Positions 25,732 through 35,664 of a stretch of 64,000 nt of DNA are shown here, one piece after another (the stretch's first letter is position 1; each line of letters begins with the position of its first letter). This DNA comes from Amylibacter sp965261565 (GTDB lineage Bacteria > Pseudomonadota > Alphaproteobacteria > Rhodobacterales > Rhodobacteraceae). The notes under the pieces were generated by a model. That model worked only from the letters and a program-made list of their open reading frames with translations, made no database searches and was not told the origin of the DNA. The stretch is taken from contig OZ253460.1 in the NCBI GenBank assembly GCA_965261565.1, positions 1,116,001-1,180,000 of the forward strand. The letters run 5' to 3'. Both the position numbers and the translations under genes were made by a program.

Positions 25732-28700
25732 ATGAAGTTCAGTAAGCTCAGACTGACCGGCTTTAAAAGCTTTGTTGATCCGACGGAATTGATTATTTCC
25801 GACGGGCTGACAGGTGTTGTCGGCCCCAATGGTTGCGGCAAATCCAATTTGCTGGAAGCTTTGCGCTGGGTTATGGGCGAAAATCGCCCAACCGCAATGC
25901 GTGGCGGCGGCATGGATGATGTGATCTTTGCAGGCGCCTCGGCACGTCCTGCGCGCAACTATGCGGAAGTTTCACTTTTACTGGGCAACGAAGATCGGAC
26001 AGCACCGCCTTCGTTTAACGATGCGGACAATCTGGAAGTGATAAGGCGCATTACCCGTGATGTCGGGTCGGCTTATAAAGCTAATGGCAAGGAAACTCGC
26101 GCCCGCGATGTGCAGATGTTGTTTGCCGATGCATCGACCGGTGCGCATTCACCTGCTTTGGTGGGTCAGGGAAAAATATCCGAGCTGATCAATGCCAAGC
26201 CAAAAGCCAGGCGGCGTATACTGGAAGAAGCCGCCGGTATATCCGGTCTTTATCAACGCCGCCATGAGGCAGAGTTGAAACTTAAAGGTGCAGAAACCAA
26301 TCTGGTACGTGTCGATGACGTGGTCGAACAGATGGACGCCCAGCTAGGCACATTAGCGCGTCAGGCGCGTCAGGCCGCCCGTTATCGTGAAATCGGTGAA
26401 CAATTACGCCATGCAGAGGGTTTGTTGCTGTATGGGCGCTGGAAAGAAGCGGAACATGCCAGATTGGCGGCAGAGCTTGCATTGACCCAAGCGACCAAAG
26501 AAGCGGCTATCGCACAGGGTGCCGCGACACAAGCGGCTAGGCAACGCGGATTGTTGGACGGCAAAGTGCCGCCACTGCGTGAAGAAGAAGCTATAGCTGG
26601 CGCAATTGTGCAAAGGCTGATTGTCGAGCGTGATACGTTGAACGATCAGGAAAACCGTGCACGTCAAACAATTGAAACGCTGCAATCGCGTATTGAACAA
26701 CTGGGCAATGACATTGACCGTGAGCGGGGTTTGAATAAAGACGCGACTGAAACCATCGAACGGCTGAACTGGGAAAAAGAAGCACTGGAAAAAGCCTCGC
26801 ATGGGCACGCTGAAAAAGTTGAAACGTCGAATAAAGATGCGCGTAATGCAGCGGCTATCATGCAGGAAAAAGAAGCGGGTCTTGATAAACAATCCGAAGA
26901 CGTGGCGCGTCTGTCTGCCCGTCACCAATCGGCACACCGTAAACTTGAAGAAGCACAAACAAACCTGGGTAAACGTGAAGAGCAGAGTTCGTCCGCTTCA
27001 CAATCCGTGGTTTCGGCGCAAGATGGCTTGAAAAATGCCGAAGAGCGTTTGCGCGAAGCACAAACAAAATATGCAGTGTCCCATGAAACAGCTTTGCGTG
27101 CAGAGCAGCTTTTGGCTGATATGGATCGCAAACGTGTTGATGCACAAGCTGCCGAAAGCGACGTGCGCGGAGCACTGTCAGAGGCAGAGGGTGAATCCAA
27201 CGCATTGGGTGCGGAAGTTGCCGCTCTGCAACGTGTTATTTCAAGAGACCGCGATACAGGCGCGCAGCTGATCGACGATGTTCGCGCGAAGGCGGGTTAT
27301 GAAGCCGCCTTGGGTGCTGCTTTGGCTGATGATCTAAAAGCCCCTATCGTCGGGCCTGAAGGCGTTTCCGGTTGGGCGCGGTTAGCCGATTACGCGTCGA
27401 ATGCACAATTACCGGGTGGTGTTGAAAACCTGACAGCATATGTAACAGCCCCAGATGTTTTATCACGCCGCCTAAGCCAGATCGGTCTTGTAGCGCGGGA
27501 TGATGGTGCGCGTTTGCAGGCAGAACTGAAACCTGGCCAAAGGCTGGTCAGTGTCGAAGGTGATTTATGGCGCTGGGACGGATACCGTGCTGGTGCAGAT
27601 GATACCCCAACAGAAGCGGCATTGCGCCTGCAACAGGAAAACCGCTTGCTGGCACTAAAAGAAACCCATGCTCAAGCCGAAACAAAGGCGACAGCGGCAA
27701 GGGATGCTTTCAATCTGGCGCATGCAACATTGCAAGCAGCAACAGAAGCTGACCATGAAGCCCGGCGCAACCGTAAAACGGCTGATGATGCGGCAACGGA
27801 CGCCACGCGTCAAATGTCGCGCGCGGAAGCGGATCGCGATATGCTGTCGGGTAAACTGGAAACGCTGCAATTGGCCAAGGCGCGTTTGGAAGAAGAAAGT
27901 GCCGCCGCACGTCTCGCGCTGAAAGAAGCAGAACTTGGCATCCGTGATCTGGGTGACTTGGAAACCGCGCGCAATCAGGTCGAAGCTCTTAAAATTGCGG
28001 TTGAAGCCGCGCGAATGACAATGCTGACCAAGCGGTCTATGTACGATGAAACCCGCCGTGAAGGGGAAGCACGTACAAAACGCCAACAAGAAATCACGAA
28101 AGAGTCTAGCGGCTGGCGTTATCGCCTGGAAACCGCAGGTAAACGGATTGCAGAACTGGAAGACCGCAAAGTAACATCTGAAGAAGAATTAAAGCAGGCA
28201 ACAGCAGCACCGGAAGTAATTGCCGCCAAACGCGATGAGTTATCCAAATCAATCGCAACAGCACAAGATCGCCTGAAAGCAGGATCCGATGCTTTGGCTG
28301 TTGCTGAAACGGCCCTGCGTAATGCTGAAAACGCAGAACGCGAATCCGAACGTGCAGCCTCTGGTGCAAGGGAAGCACGCGCACGTGCCGATGCGGTATC
28401 TGATGCCGCGCGTATTCAGGTTTCAACAGCGGCTGACCGTATTCATGAGGAACTGGAAACCGATCCTGCCAGCCTGCTGGGGCAGCTGGATATTGATCCG
28501 GATAAAATGCCGGATGCAGAGCACGTTGAAAACGATGTTATGCGCCTGCGCCGCCAACGCGATGCGCTGGGTGCTGTGAACCTGCGCGCCGAAGAAGATG
28601 CCCGGGAAGTGGCGCAAGAGCGTGATATGCTGGCGACCGAAAAAGATGACCTGGAAGCGGCGATCAGAAAATTGCGCACAGGCATCGCAAGCCTGAACAA

Positions 28701-29193
28701 AGAAGGCCGCGAACGCCTGTTGGGTGCGTTTGACGAGGTTAACAAAAATTTCAGAAACCTGTTTACGCATCTGTTCGGCGGCGGTGAAGCCAATCTGGTT
28801 CTGGTTGAAAGCGATGATCCGTTAGAGGCTGGTCTGGAGATTATGTGTCAACCGCCCGGCAAACATCTGTCAACATTATCCTTGCTGTCGGGTGGTGAAC
28901 AAACCCTGACAGCGATGTCGCTGATCTTTGCGGTGTTCCTTGCCAACCCATCACCGATCTGTGTGCTGGATGAGGTCGACGCACCATTGGATGATGCCAA
29001 CGTCACGCGGTTTTGTAACTTGCTGGACGAAATGATCGAACGCACAGACACCCGCTTTTTGATCATCACGCACCACGCGATAACCATGTCACGCATGAAC
29101 CGCCTGTTTGGTGTAACTATGGCCGAACAGGGTGTCAGCCAGCTGGTATCTGTTGACTTGGTCGAGGCTGAAAAGATGGTGGAAGAGGCTTAG
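25732..29193 (+). CDS. smc: Chromosome segregation protein SMC
   Basis: This 1153-residue ATPase is the core of the bacterial condensin SMC-ScpAB, which organises and segregates the chromosome. The N-terminal head carries Walker A GPNGCGKSN (31-39). Two long coiled-coil arms (about 170-510 and 660-960) flank a hinge near 520-640. The C-terminal head has the signature LLSGGEQTLTA and Walker B ICVLDEVDAPLDD. The ATG at 25732 is preferred because it begins the family N-terminus (MKFSKLRLTGFKSF); the frame is open 24 codons further upstream. Confidence 0.97.
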   Translation: MKFSKLRLTGFKSFVDPTELIISDGLTGVVGPNGCGKSNLLEALRWVMGENRPTAMRGGGMDDVIFAGASARPARNYAEVSLLLGNEDRTAPPSFNDADNLEVIRRITRDVGSAYKANGKETRARDVQMLFADASTGAHSPALVGQGKISELINAKPKARRRILEEAAGISGLYQRRHEAELKLKGAETNLVRVDDVVEQMDAQLGTLARQARQAARYREIGEQLRHAEGLLLYGRWKEAEHARLAAELALTQATKEAAIAQGAATQAARQRGLLDGKVPPLREEEAIAGAIVQRLIVERDTLNDQENRARQTIETLQSRIEQLGNDIDRERGLNKDATETIERLNWEKEALEKASHGHAEKVETSNKDARNAAAIMQEKEAGLDKQSEDVARLSARHQSAHRKLEEAQTNLGKREEQSSSASQSVVSAQDGLKNAEERLREAQTKYAVSHETALRAEQLLADMDRKRVDAQAAESDVRGALSEAEGESNALGAEVAALQRVISRDRDTGAQLIDDVRAKAGYEAALGAALADDLKAPIVGPEGVSGWARLADYASNAQLPGGVENLTAYVTAPDVLSRRLSQIGLVARDDGARLQAELKPGQRLVSVEGDLWRWDGYRAGADDTPTEAALRLQQENRLLALKETHAQAETKATAARDAFNLAHATLQAATEADHEARRNRKTADDAATDATRQMSRAEADRDMLSGKLETLQLAKARLEEESAAARLALKEAELGIRDLGDLETARNQVEALKIAVEAARMTMLTKRSMYDETRREGEARTKRQQEITKESSGWRYRLETAGKRIAELEDRKVTSEEELKQATAAPEVIAAKRDELSKSIATAQDRLKAGSDALAVAETALRNAENAERESERAASGAREARARADAVSDAARIQVSTAADRIHEELETDPASLLGQLDIDPDKMPDAEHVENDVMRLRRQRDALGAVNLRAEEDAREVAQERDMLATEKDDLEAAIRKLRTGIASLNKEGRERLLGAFDEVNKNFRNLFTHLFGGGEANLVLVESDDPLEAGLEIMCQPPGKHLSTLSLLSGGEQTLTAMSLIFAVFLANPSPICVLDEVDAPLDDANVTRFCNLLDEMIERTDTRFLIITHHAITMSRMNRLFGVTMAEQGVSQLVSVDLVEAEKMVEEA

Positions 29194-29228
29194 GTTGGTA
29201 TAATTCGAAAACCATAGGCAATATCTGC

Positions 29229-29290
29229 TATGTGGGACGAAGCTGCCGTTCGTCGCGATGACGAAATGGGGCGCAAACGGTCCATTTTCT
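29229..29290. repeat. Copy of a degenerate intergenic element
   Basis: The segment CTATGTGGGAC followed by GCTGCCGTTCGTCGC and GGGGCGCAAACGG resembles stretches at 42.97, 44.39 and 44.80 kb. It lies between smc and the methyltransferase gene, in otherwise non-coding DNA, and probably marks an old insertion site. Confidence 0.4.
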
Positions 29291-29466
29291 CGGACACAAT
29301 GCCCTTGATAGTTCTATCTTGTGCGTAAGTATATATGGTACAAAGATAAACTCAAAAGCGCTAGATTTGACTATTTTGAAAACCTATTGCATTTTCTAAT
29401 ATCTTTGTGACGAACCTTTTTGTAACTTCAAATTTAAATAACGACGTAATGAATTAAGGACATAAA

Positions 29467-30303
29467 ATGAATAAAAAAAGCGGTGACGTAACTGTAGCTT
29501 TAAATGCATATAGTGATCTATTAGTGCGGACAATTTGTAACATGATATATCTTGACCCCGCACAGAATAAACGCAGGCTTATTCCTAAGTTTAAATTGTA
29601 TCGACAAATAGTTGATGAAACAGATGAGACTCGGGAAAAGCGTATGGAAAGTCGCATAAACGGAGCGGATTGGCCTTCTTGTGCTCACAGCATGGCTGGT
29701 TACAAAAGGCTTCGTAATTTAGCAGATTGCATGCTCGAAGTGTTGAAAAATGACATACCCGGTGATTTTATCGAAACAGGTGTTTGGCGGGGTGGAGCTT
29801 GCATATTAATGCGCGGTCTATCTAAAGCCGCAAATCAAGAAAAACGGAAAACCTACGTTGCAGATTCATTTGAGGGCTTACCACCGCCCAATGCCGAAGA
29901 ATACCCGGCCGATAAAGGTGATACCCTTTACACCCGTTCGGATATGTTGGGGATTACTTTGGAATCTGTCCAAGATAACTTCCGATCTTATGATCTATTG
30001 GATGATAACGTTGTGTTTATGAAAGGCTGGTTCAAAGACACTTTACCACAGCTAAAAGCCAAGAAATTTGCAATCATTAGACTAGATGGGGATATGTATG
30101 AATCTACCATACAGGCTATTGAAGAACTCTATCCCAAGCTTGCTGTAGGTGGATATATTATTGTGGATGATTTTGGTGCCGTCAGAGGATGCAAAAAAGC
30201 TATTAACGACTATCGCGAATCCCATGGCATTACTGATCCTATTGAAAAGGTCGACTGGACTGGTGTTTATTGGAAAAAAAGCGGTGAAATCTCTAAAGGT
30301 TAA
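29467..30303 (+). CDS. TylF/MycF-family O-methyltransferase
   Basis: This 278-residue class-I SAM methyltransferase resembles macrocin O-methyltransferase (TylF). The SAM motif IETGVWRGGACI lies near residue 103. The acidic metal-binding pair is seen in IRLDGDMYEST (about 202-212) and YIIVDDFGA near 230. Family members methylate sugars of macrolides, surface polysaccharides or glycolipids. The gene stands alone, is A+T-rich compared with smc and mltB, and is flanked by remnants, which suggests lateral gain. The substrate is unknown. Confidence 0.85.
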   Translation: MNKKSGDVTVALNAYSDLLVRTICNMIYLDPAQNKRRLIPKFKLYRQIVDETDETREKRMESRINGADWPSCAHSMAGYKRLRNLADCMLEVLKNDIPGDFIETGVWRGGACILMRGLSKAANQEKRKTYVADSFEGLPPPNAEEYPADKGDTLYTRSDMLGITLESVQDNFRSYDLLDDNVVFMKGWFKDTLPQLKAKKFAIIRLDGDMYESTIQAIEELYPKLAVGGYIIVDDFGAVRGCKKAINDYRESHGITDPIEKVDWTGVYWKKSGEISKG

Positions 30304-30605
30304 TACTGTGAACCGGATTACACTGGTGACAGAACCTCTGTGACACAACCAACCATCAGCCCCAACTCATCACCCGTGTACCCGCCAACCCTTCAGTGAA
30401 AGGCCTCAGAGGCTACCCAGTATCAGTGCCTCCAGAACGGTCAATGAGGCGATCTCCGGGGGCGGGAGGTCACTCTTTTTCAAATGTGGCTTTGGGCTCA
30501 ACGCGGATATCTGGGGTTTTATTTTAGCTATAAACAAAGCCTTGTGATCTTTTATGTAAGGTGCTTTGCGTCAATCACAACCAGATGCAGCCCGATAAGA
30601 AGCAG
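30304..30605. other. Gap without an intact gene; remnant DNA
   Basis: No intact gene is seen in these 302 bases. On the minus strand, 30318-30392 encodes a 24-codon stretch that resembles the C-terminal motif of CobS and is listed separately. The rest has frequent stops in all frames and no clear promoter or terminator. Confidence 0.6.
30318..30392 (-). pseudogene. Possible decayed cobS C-terminal fragment
   Basis: A stop-bounded minus-strand stretch reads RVGGYTGDELGL and ends TEVLSPV. The RVGGYTGDxLG part resembles the conserved C-terminal motif of adenosylcobinamide-GDP ribazoletransferase (CobS). Stops occur immediately upstream, so if it is related it is a remnant. The match is short and could be chance. 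Confidence 0.22.
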
Positions 30606-31787
30606 CTATAGCTTCTTAGCTAGTGCCTGTGTAGGCCAAGCGTCTGCAGGGAAACCCAAACGCAACTGCTCTTTTTGCACTGCGGCACGGGTTTTGGCCC
30701 CCAGAATACCGTCAACTTTGCCAACATCATGCCCGCGGGCTTTCAATTTCTTTTGCAAAGATTTCATCGCACTTGCACTGAATGCGGGGTCGGGCTTGCC
30801 TTTGTTGAATACAGGCGCACCGTCCAGCCGTGTGGCGAAATAGGCTGCCGTAGTGACATAGACCAGTGATTTGTTCCATTCAAAATAGACAAAGAAATTG
30901 GGCATTGCCAGAAACGCGGGCCCTTTGCGGCCTTGCGGCAGCATCAGGGCGGCTTGCAGATTGCGCTTGGGCAGTTTGCCGCTGCGCGCTTTGACACCTT
31001 TACCGGCCCAGTCGGATACCGATCTGGTTTTATCTAGCCCGGTGTCCGCCCAGTTCAGGTTTTTGGGTACGCTCACCTCTACCAGCCAAGGCTGGTTGGC
31101 AGCCCAGCCCAAATCTTTCAGTAGCCGCGCACCTGTCATCAATGCATCGGGTGCACTGGTTTTCAAACGCACACGGCCATCACCATCGCCGTCAACGCCA
31201 CGGTTCAGAATGTCTTCGGGCAGCATTTGCACCATGCCGATTTCACCTGCCCACGCGCCTTTTGTTTTCACGGGGTCGAAATTACCGCGTTTCCACAGTT
31301 CCAACGTAGCAAAGATTTGCGGGCGAAACAGATCAGGGCGGCGGCAATCATGCGATAGCGTGATCAGCGAATTCAGCGTGTTGAAATTACCCTGCACCGC
31401 GCCGTAATCGGTTTCCAAAGCCCAGAATGCGGTCAGAACTTCCGGTTGCACGCCATATGTTTTTTTGGCTTTGGCAAAAGTTTTTGCATATTTCTGCATG
31501 TTCTTTTTGCCGTTGCTCATGCGGCCTGAACTGATCGCCCGCCCGGCAAATTCTGTAAACGTCAGGCGAAACACGCCTTGGGAACGGTCCGCTTTCAGAA
31601 CTTTGGGGTCAATGCGGGCAGAGCGAAAAAACTTATTGACCTGCGCTTTGCTATGACCCTTTGAAACAGCCTCGGCTTTCAGTTCTGACATCCAGCTGTT
31701 GAAATTACCGCCGCAGGTTTTAGCGAAAACGGTAAGCGGTGCAGCGGTTAACATCGCAGCACTTATTAAAACACGAAATGAAATCAT
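30606..31787 (-). CDS. MltB-type lytic murein transglycosylase
   Basis: This 393-residue periplasmic enzyme has a signal peptide at about 1-22 (cleavage after VFA). An SLT_2 domain follows (about 25-310) with the expected catalytic glutamate in FWALETDYGAVQG near 128 and substrate elements GEIGMVQMLPEDIL near 210. A C-terminal peptidoglycan-binding domain (about 330-390) ends with DGILGAKTRAAVQKEQ. It cleaves glycan strands to anhydro-muropeptides. The gene appears monocistronic. Confidence 0.92.
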   Translation of the reverse strand: MISFRVLISAAMLTAAPLTVFAKTCGGNFNSWMSELKAEAVSKGHSKAQVNKFFRSARIDPKVLKADRSQGVFRLTFTEFAGRAISSGRMSNGKKNMQKYAKTFAKAKKTYGVQPEVLTAFWALETDYGAVQGNFNTLNSLITLSHDCRRPDLFRPQIFATLELWKRGNFDPVKTKGAWAGEIGMVQMLPEDILNRGVDGDGDGRVRLKTSAPDALMTGARLLKDLGWAANQPWLVEVSVPKNLNWADTGLDKTRSVSDWAGKGVKARSGKLPKRNLQAALMLPQGRKGPAFLAMPNFFVYFEWNKSLVYVTTAAYFATRLDGAPVFNKGKPDPAFSASAMKSLQKKLKARGHDVGKVDGILGAKTRAAVQKEQLRLGFPADAWPTQALAKKL

Positions 31788-31819
31788 TTTTTCCTCAAAA
31801 GGTCAGGGTTATAGAATTC

Positions 31820-33253
31820 CTAACTACCTAACCCGGACACGTGTTTGACCTCAAGGAAATCTTCCAAACCCCAAATGCCGCCTTCACGTCCATTCCCCGA
31901 TTGTTTGTACCCGCCAAAGGGCGATGGGTGGGCTGAATCACTGCCATTGATACGCACCATACCCGAGCGCATACGGCGTGTGACACGTTCCGCTTTGGCC
32001 GGGTCTTGCGTTTGCAGATAATTGGTCAGGCCGTAAACCGTATCATTGGCAATCCGAACAGCTTCTTCTTCACTGTCAAACGGGATCATCGCCAGAACCG
32101 GGCCAAACACCTCTTCACGTGCGATGGTCATGTCGTTGGTGACATCGGCGAACACGGTTGGGCGTACATAATAGCCACGGTTCATGCCTTCGGGGCGGCC
32201 CAAACCACCTGCTGCAAGGCGGGCTTCACCCATACCGACCTCGATTAATCCTTGGATTTTATCGAACTGCAGTTTGTTGACAACAGGGCCAATGTGGCGC
32301 CCGCTTTCAGAGGGGTCACCAGCGGTGGTTTTATTGGCAACATCGGCGGCTTGTTGCACAGCTTCGTCATAACGGCTGCGTTCCACCAACATACGGGTTG
32401 GTGCGTTGCACGATTGACCGGTGTTGGCAAAACAATGCCGCGCGCCGCGAATAACGGCTTTTTCATCAGCATCGGCAAAGACGATATTCGCCCCTTTGCC
32501 ACCCAGTTCCAGCGTCACGCGTTTAATGGTTTCAGCCGCCGCTTTGGTAATCAGACGACCTGCGCGTGTTGACCCTGTGAAGCTGATCATATCAACATCT
32601 TCGTGACTGGAAAGTTGACTGCCAACGCCCACACCGTCGCCGTTAACCATATTGAACACGCCTTTTGGGAAACCCGCTTTGTCAACAATTTCCGCGAAAA
32701 TGATGGATGATAGCGGCGACTCTTCGGATGGCTTTAGCACCACGGTGCAGCCTACTGCCAGTGCCGGAATAACCTTCAAAGTGACCTGGTTCATCGGCCA
32801 GTTCCACGGTGTGATCATAGCGCAAACACCGATGGGCTCGCGGTAGATTTTTTCGCCGGGGGTATCGGGCCAAGGAGTGCTTTCAAATTCTATTTCATCA
32901 AAGCTGTCGATGAAGCCTTTGATATGCCAGATGCCCGCACCGACTTGTGCCGCGCGCGCCATATCGATGGGTGCTCCCATTTCTTGGGATATTGCCTCGG
33001 CCATATCACCGGCGCGGTTTTTATATTCTGCATAAAGGGCCTTGATCAAATCAAGGCGTTCTTCTTTCGGGGTCATGGCCCAAGCTTCAAACGCGGCCTT
33101 GGCGGCGGCAACAGCGGCATCGGTATCGGTTTGATCGCCCAACGATATAACCGCGCATGGCTCTTCATTCGCAGGGTTTATAACATTCAGGTCGTTTGCA
33201 CGGGCTGGCTTAACCCATTGACCGTTGATATAAAAGTCGCGTTTTTCAAACAT
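31820..33253 (-). CDS. NAD(P)-dependent aldehyde dehydrogenase
   Basis: This 477-residue aldehyde dehydrogenase superfamily enzyme oxidises an aldehyde to a carboxylate. The catalytic cysteine is C282 (NTGQSCNAP) and the general base is E249 (LELGGKGAN). The cofactor loop FTGSTRAGR lies near 225-233, and TPWNWP at 148-153. The substrate is not identifiable from sequence. The ATG at 33253 follows AAGG and begins the family N-terminus (FYINGQWV). It is divergent from the TauE/SafE gene across 115 bases. Confidence 0.94.
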   Translation of the reverse strand: MFEKRDFYINGQWVKPARANDLNVINPANEEPCAVISLGDQTDTDAAVAAAKAAFEAWAMTPKEERLDLIKALYAEYKNRAGDMAEAISQEMGAPIDMARAAQVGAGIWHIKGFIDSFDEIEFESTPWPDTPGEKIYREPIGVCAMITPWNWPMNQVTLKVIPALAVGCTVVLKPSEESPLSSIIFAEIVDKAGFPKGVFNMVNGDGVGVGSQLSSHEDVDMISFTGSTRAGRLITKAAAETIKRVTLELGGKGANIVFADADEKAVIRGARHCFANTGQSCNAPTRMLVERSRYDEAVQQAADVANKTTAGDPSESGRHIGPVVNKLQFDKIQGLIEVGMGEARLAAGGLGRPEGMNRGYYVRPTVFADVTNDMTIAREEVFGPVLAMIPFDSEEEAVRIANDTVYGLTNYLQTQDPAKAERVTRRMRSGMVRINGSDSAHPSPFGGYKQSGNGREGGIWGLEDFLEVKHVSGLGS

Positions 33254-33368
33254 GATAATAACCTTATTTTCAGGGTGTATTTTGCAGGACAGTTGCATCG
33301 CCTGCGTGTTATGACAAGAGTAGTTTGATAGATTTACAAAATTTGATCAAATTGTTGAAAGGGAACAC

Positions 33369-34115
33369 GTGACATCCACAGAATACTACATACTTATTGC
33401 CGTCTTCCTTTTTGGCGGAACCGTTAAAGGTGCGCTTGGAATAGGTTTACCGACACTTTTGATCGGTTTTTTGACCTTTTTTTATGAGCCGCGCATGGCT
33501 GTGGCGATGATTTTGTTTTCTATTATGGCAGCCAATATGAGACAGGCCTTTGTCGGCGGCGATATGTGGCTGATCGTGAAGCGTTATAAATATTTTTGCA
33601 TATTTGCCAGCGCTGGAATATTTTTGGTCGCATTGATCGGATCAAAAGTACCCTTACCGATCTTGCAGATCAGTGTTGGTATTTCGATGTCAATTTTTGC
33701 GCTTAACGGTTTGTTTGTGAATAGCCCGCAACTGCCACAAAAGTATGATAAGCCCGCACAGGTTGTCGCTGGCATCGGCAGCGGAATTCTGGGCGGTTTA
33801 ACCGCAATTTGGGGCCCGCCACTGGCTATATATCTGATGTCTTTAAAGTTGCATAGAGATCAGTTCATCCAGGCATTGGGCGTGATGTTTTCAATTCAAT
33901 CACTTTTCCTGACTGCAGGATTTATTGTATCGGGCGAGCTGACAATGGACATTGCGCGCATTGGTGCCGCATTATTAATCCCCACGTTTATCGGCATGTA
34001 TGTGGGTGAGAAAATTCGCAAACGAATGAACATTAAACAATTTACGCGCGCATTTTTATGTTTGTTTCTAATACTAGGTTTAAACCTGATCAGACGCGGC
34101 ATTATGGATGCATAG
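33369..34115 (+). CDS. TauE/SafE-family permease
   Basis: This 248-residue inner-membrane protein has about eight helices in two homologous halves. Each half has a characteristic Gly/Pro motif (VKGALGIGLPTLL near 17-29; LGGLTAIWGPPLAIYL near 140-155). TauE/SafE proteins export sulfite, sulfoacetate or other small organic anions. It starts with GTG after AAAGGGAA. The substrate is unknown and no sulfur genes are adjacent. Confidence 0.88.
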   Translation: MTSTEYYILIAVFLFGGTVKGALGIGLPTLLIGFLTFFYEPRMAVAMILFSIMAANMRQAFVGGDMWLIVKRYKYFCIFASAGIFLVALIGSKVPLPILQISVGISMSIFALNGLFVNSPQLPQKYDKPAQVVAGIGSGILGGLTAIWGPPLAIYLMSLKLHRDQFIQALGVMFSIQSLFLTAGFIVSGELTMDIARIGAALLIPTFIGMYVGEKIRKRMNIKQFTRAFLCLFLILGLNLIRRGIMDA

Positions 34116-34189
34116 CTTACACGCAGATCAATTGACCTATTGGATGAAGACTTCTAACCTCATTGCTGAGCTTTAAAGGAGAATCACCC

Positions 34190-34843
34190 ATGTCTTTACG
34201 TATCAATGATGTCGTCCCTAACTTCACAGCTGTGACCGATCAGGGAACTTTTCACTTTCATGACTGGATTGGCGATAGCTGGGCTATTTTATTCAGCCAT
34301 CCAAAAGATTTCACACCCGTTTGCACAACCGAGTTTGGTGCCGTGGGTCAGTTGGCAGCAGAATGGAAAAAACGCGACACCAAAGTGATGGGTGTCTCTG
34401 TAGACGGGGTGGAAGAACACAAAAAATGGAAAGCTGATATTGAGCAGGTTTCCGGTGCAAAAGCCAATTTTCCGATTATTGCGGATGAAGATCTGGCCGT
34501 GTCAAAAGCCTTTGATATGTTGCCTGCCGAAGCGTACCTACCGGATGGCCGCACCCCTGCGGACAGTGCAACCGTGCGTTCCGTGTTTATCATCGGGCCG
34601 GACAAGCAGTTAAAACTTTCAATGACTTACCCAATGACTGTGGGTCGTAACTTTGCTGAGATTCTACGCGCACTGGACGCTTTGCAAACCACAACCAAAT
34701 ACGGTGTTGCGACACCGGCTAACTGGGTGACAGGGCAAGATGTCATTATTCCACCAACTGTGAATAATGATGATGCAACGGCCAAGTTTGGTGAATTTAA
34801 TACGGTTTTGCCCTATTTGCGGACAACAAAACTACCAAGTTAA
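34190..34843 (+). CDS. 1-Cys peroxiredoxin (Prx6 type)
   Basis: This 217-residue thiol peroxidase removes hydrogen peroxide and organic hydroperoxides. The peroxidatic cysteine is C45 in HPKDFTPVCTTEFG. No other cysteine exists in the protein, so there is no intramolecular resolving thiol, as in Prx6-type enzymes. The C-terminal Prx extension (from about 160, TTKYGVATPANW) is present. The ATG at 34190 follows AAAGGAG at good spacing. Confidence 0.95.
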   Translation: MSLRINDVVPNFTAVTDQGTFHFHDWIGDSWAILFSHPKDFTPVCTTEFGAVGQLAAEWKKRDTKVMGVSVDGVEEHKKWKADIEQVSGAKANFPIIADEDLAVSKAFDMLPAEAYLPDGRTPADSATVRSVFIIGPDKQLKLSMTYPMTVGRNFAEILRALDALQTTTKYGVATPANWVTGQDVIIPPTVNNDDATAKFGEFNTVLPYLRTTKLPS

Positions 34844-34844
34844 A

Positions 34845-34880
34845 TAAAAAGTTGCGGGGCTGGTTTTCAGCCCCGCAATC
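34845..34880. terminator. Terminator hairpin between peroxiredoxin and barrel gene
   Basis: An 11-bp stem (TTGCGGGGCTG at 34852-34862 with CAGCCCCGCAA at 34868-34878) lies between convergent genes. The T-run TTTTTATTT follows the stem on the minus strand, so it best serves the beta-barrel gene. On the plus strand it may still protect the peroxiredoxin mRNA end. Confidence 0.7.
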
Positions 34881-35001
34881 GATGTGGTTCTAATTATAGT
34901 TACCGCTCACTAAATTGTTGGATACTCGCTAAACATATTACGCTACTACAATTTATATATTGCCACACCTCCCCAACGCAGAAATTGGGAATTCTAGTTT
35001 C

Positions 35002-35664
35002 TTAGAATGCGTAACGCAGACCAAGATTAACGCTCAAGTTATCAATATCATCTTCAACAATGGCTGTACCACCTGGGCTAACGCGTGATAATTCAACACT
35101 AAACGCACGGCTGTAACGTGCATCTAATGTTAGATCTAAGGTATCAGATAATTTGTATGCGGTACCTGCAATTAACTGCGCTGAGAATACTGAATCGTCA
35201 TCGTCGATGCGCACTGGGGCTCCGCCGTAGGATATACTGGAGTCGATGAACGATACGCCGATACCTGCACCAATATATGGTGTGAATTTGCTGTTTGTTT
35301 TGAAGTCATACAATACATTTGCGCGGATTGATGTTGAGCTGATGTCGCCATTAACATTAGCTTCGGCGGCTGGGCCGTTGCCTGAGAAGTTGATCGTGCC
35401 AGCATCGTTTTCGCTGTAAGATAATTCAACTTCTGCACGCACACCGGGCCATGCTGGGATGTGCTTGCCAATGGCTACGCTGATGTTGTAGCCGCTGTCA
35501 TAATCTGACGCGACTGTGCCTGGGGCACCTGATTGGTCTGTGTCTTGCAATTGGTTAAAGCCAAGTGACCCTTGGATATAAAAGCCGCTTTTTTCTGCAA
35601 AGCTGGCTGAAGTTGTGAGTGCTGTGATGATTGACACAGCGGCGATAGTTTTAGTGATACTCAT
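35002..35664 (-). CDS. Outer-membrane beta-barrel (OmpA/Omp25-like) protein
   Basis: This 220-residue exported protein has a signal peptide (residues 1-23, cleavage after SFA). An eight-stranded barrel is predicted from regularly spaced amphipathic strands (SGFYIQGSLGFNQ, FTPYIGAGIGVSF), ending LSVNLGLRYAF with the terminal phenylalanine required for BAM recognition. There is no peptidoglycan-binding domain. Such small barrels are common surface proteins of alphaproteobacteria, and a specific role is not known. Confidence 0.88.
   Translation of the reverse strand: MSITKTIAAVSIITALTTSASFAEKSGFYIQGSLGFNQLQDTDQSGAPGTVASDYDSGYNISVAIGKHIPAWPGVRAEVELSYSENDAGTINFSGNGPAAEANVNGDISSTSIRANVLYDFKTNSKFTPYIGAGIGVSFIDSSISYGGAPVRIDDDDSVFSAQLIAGTAYKLSDTLDLTLDARYSRAFSVELSRVSPGGTAIVEDDIDNLSVNLGLRYAF

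Noticed and set aside
33335..33355. FNR-like TTTGATCAAATTG before the TauE/SafE gene
   Set aside because: The half sites lack the four-base spacer required for an FNR box.
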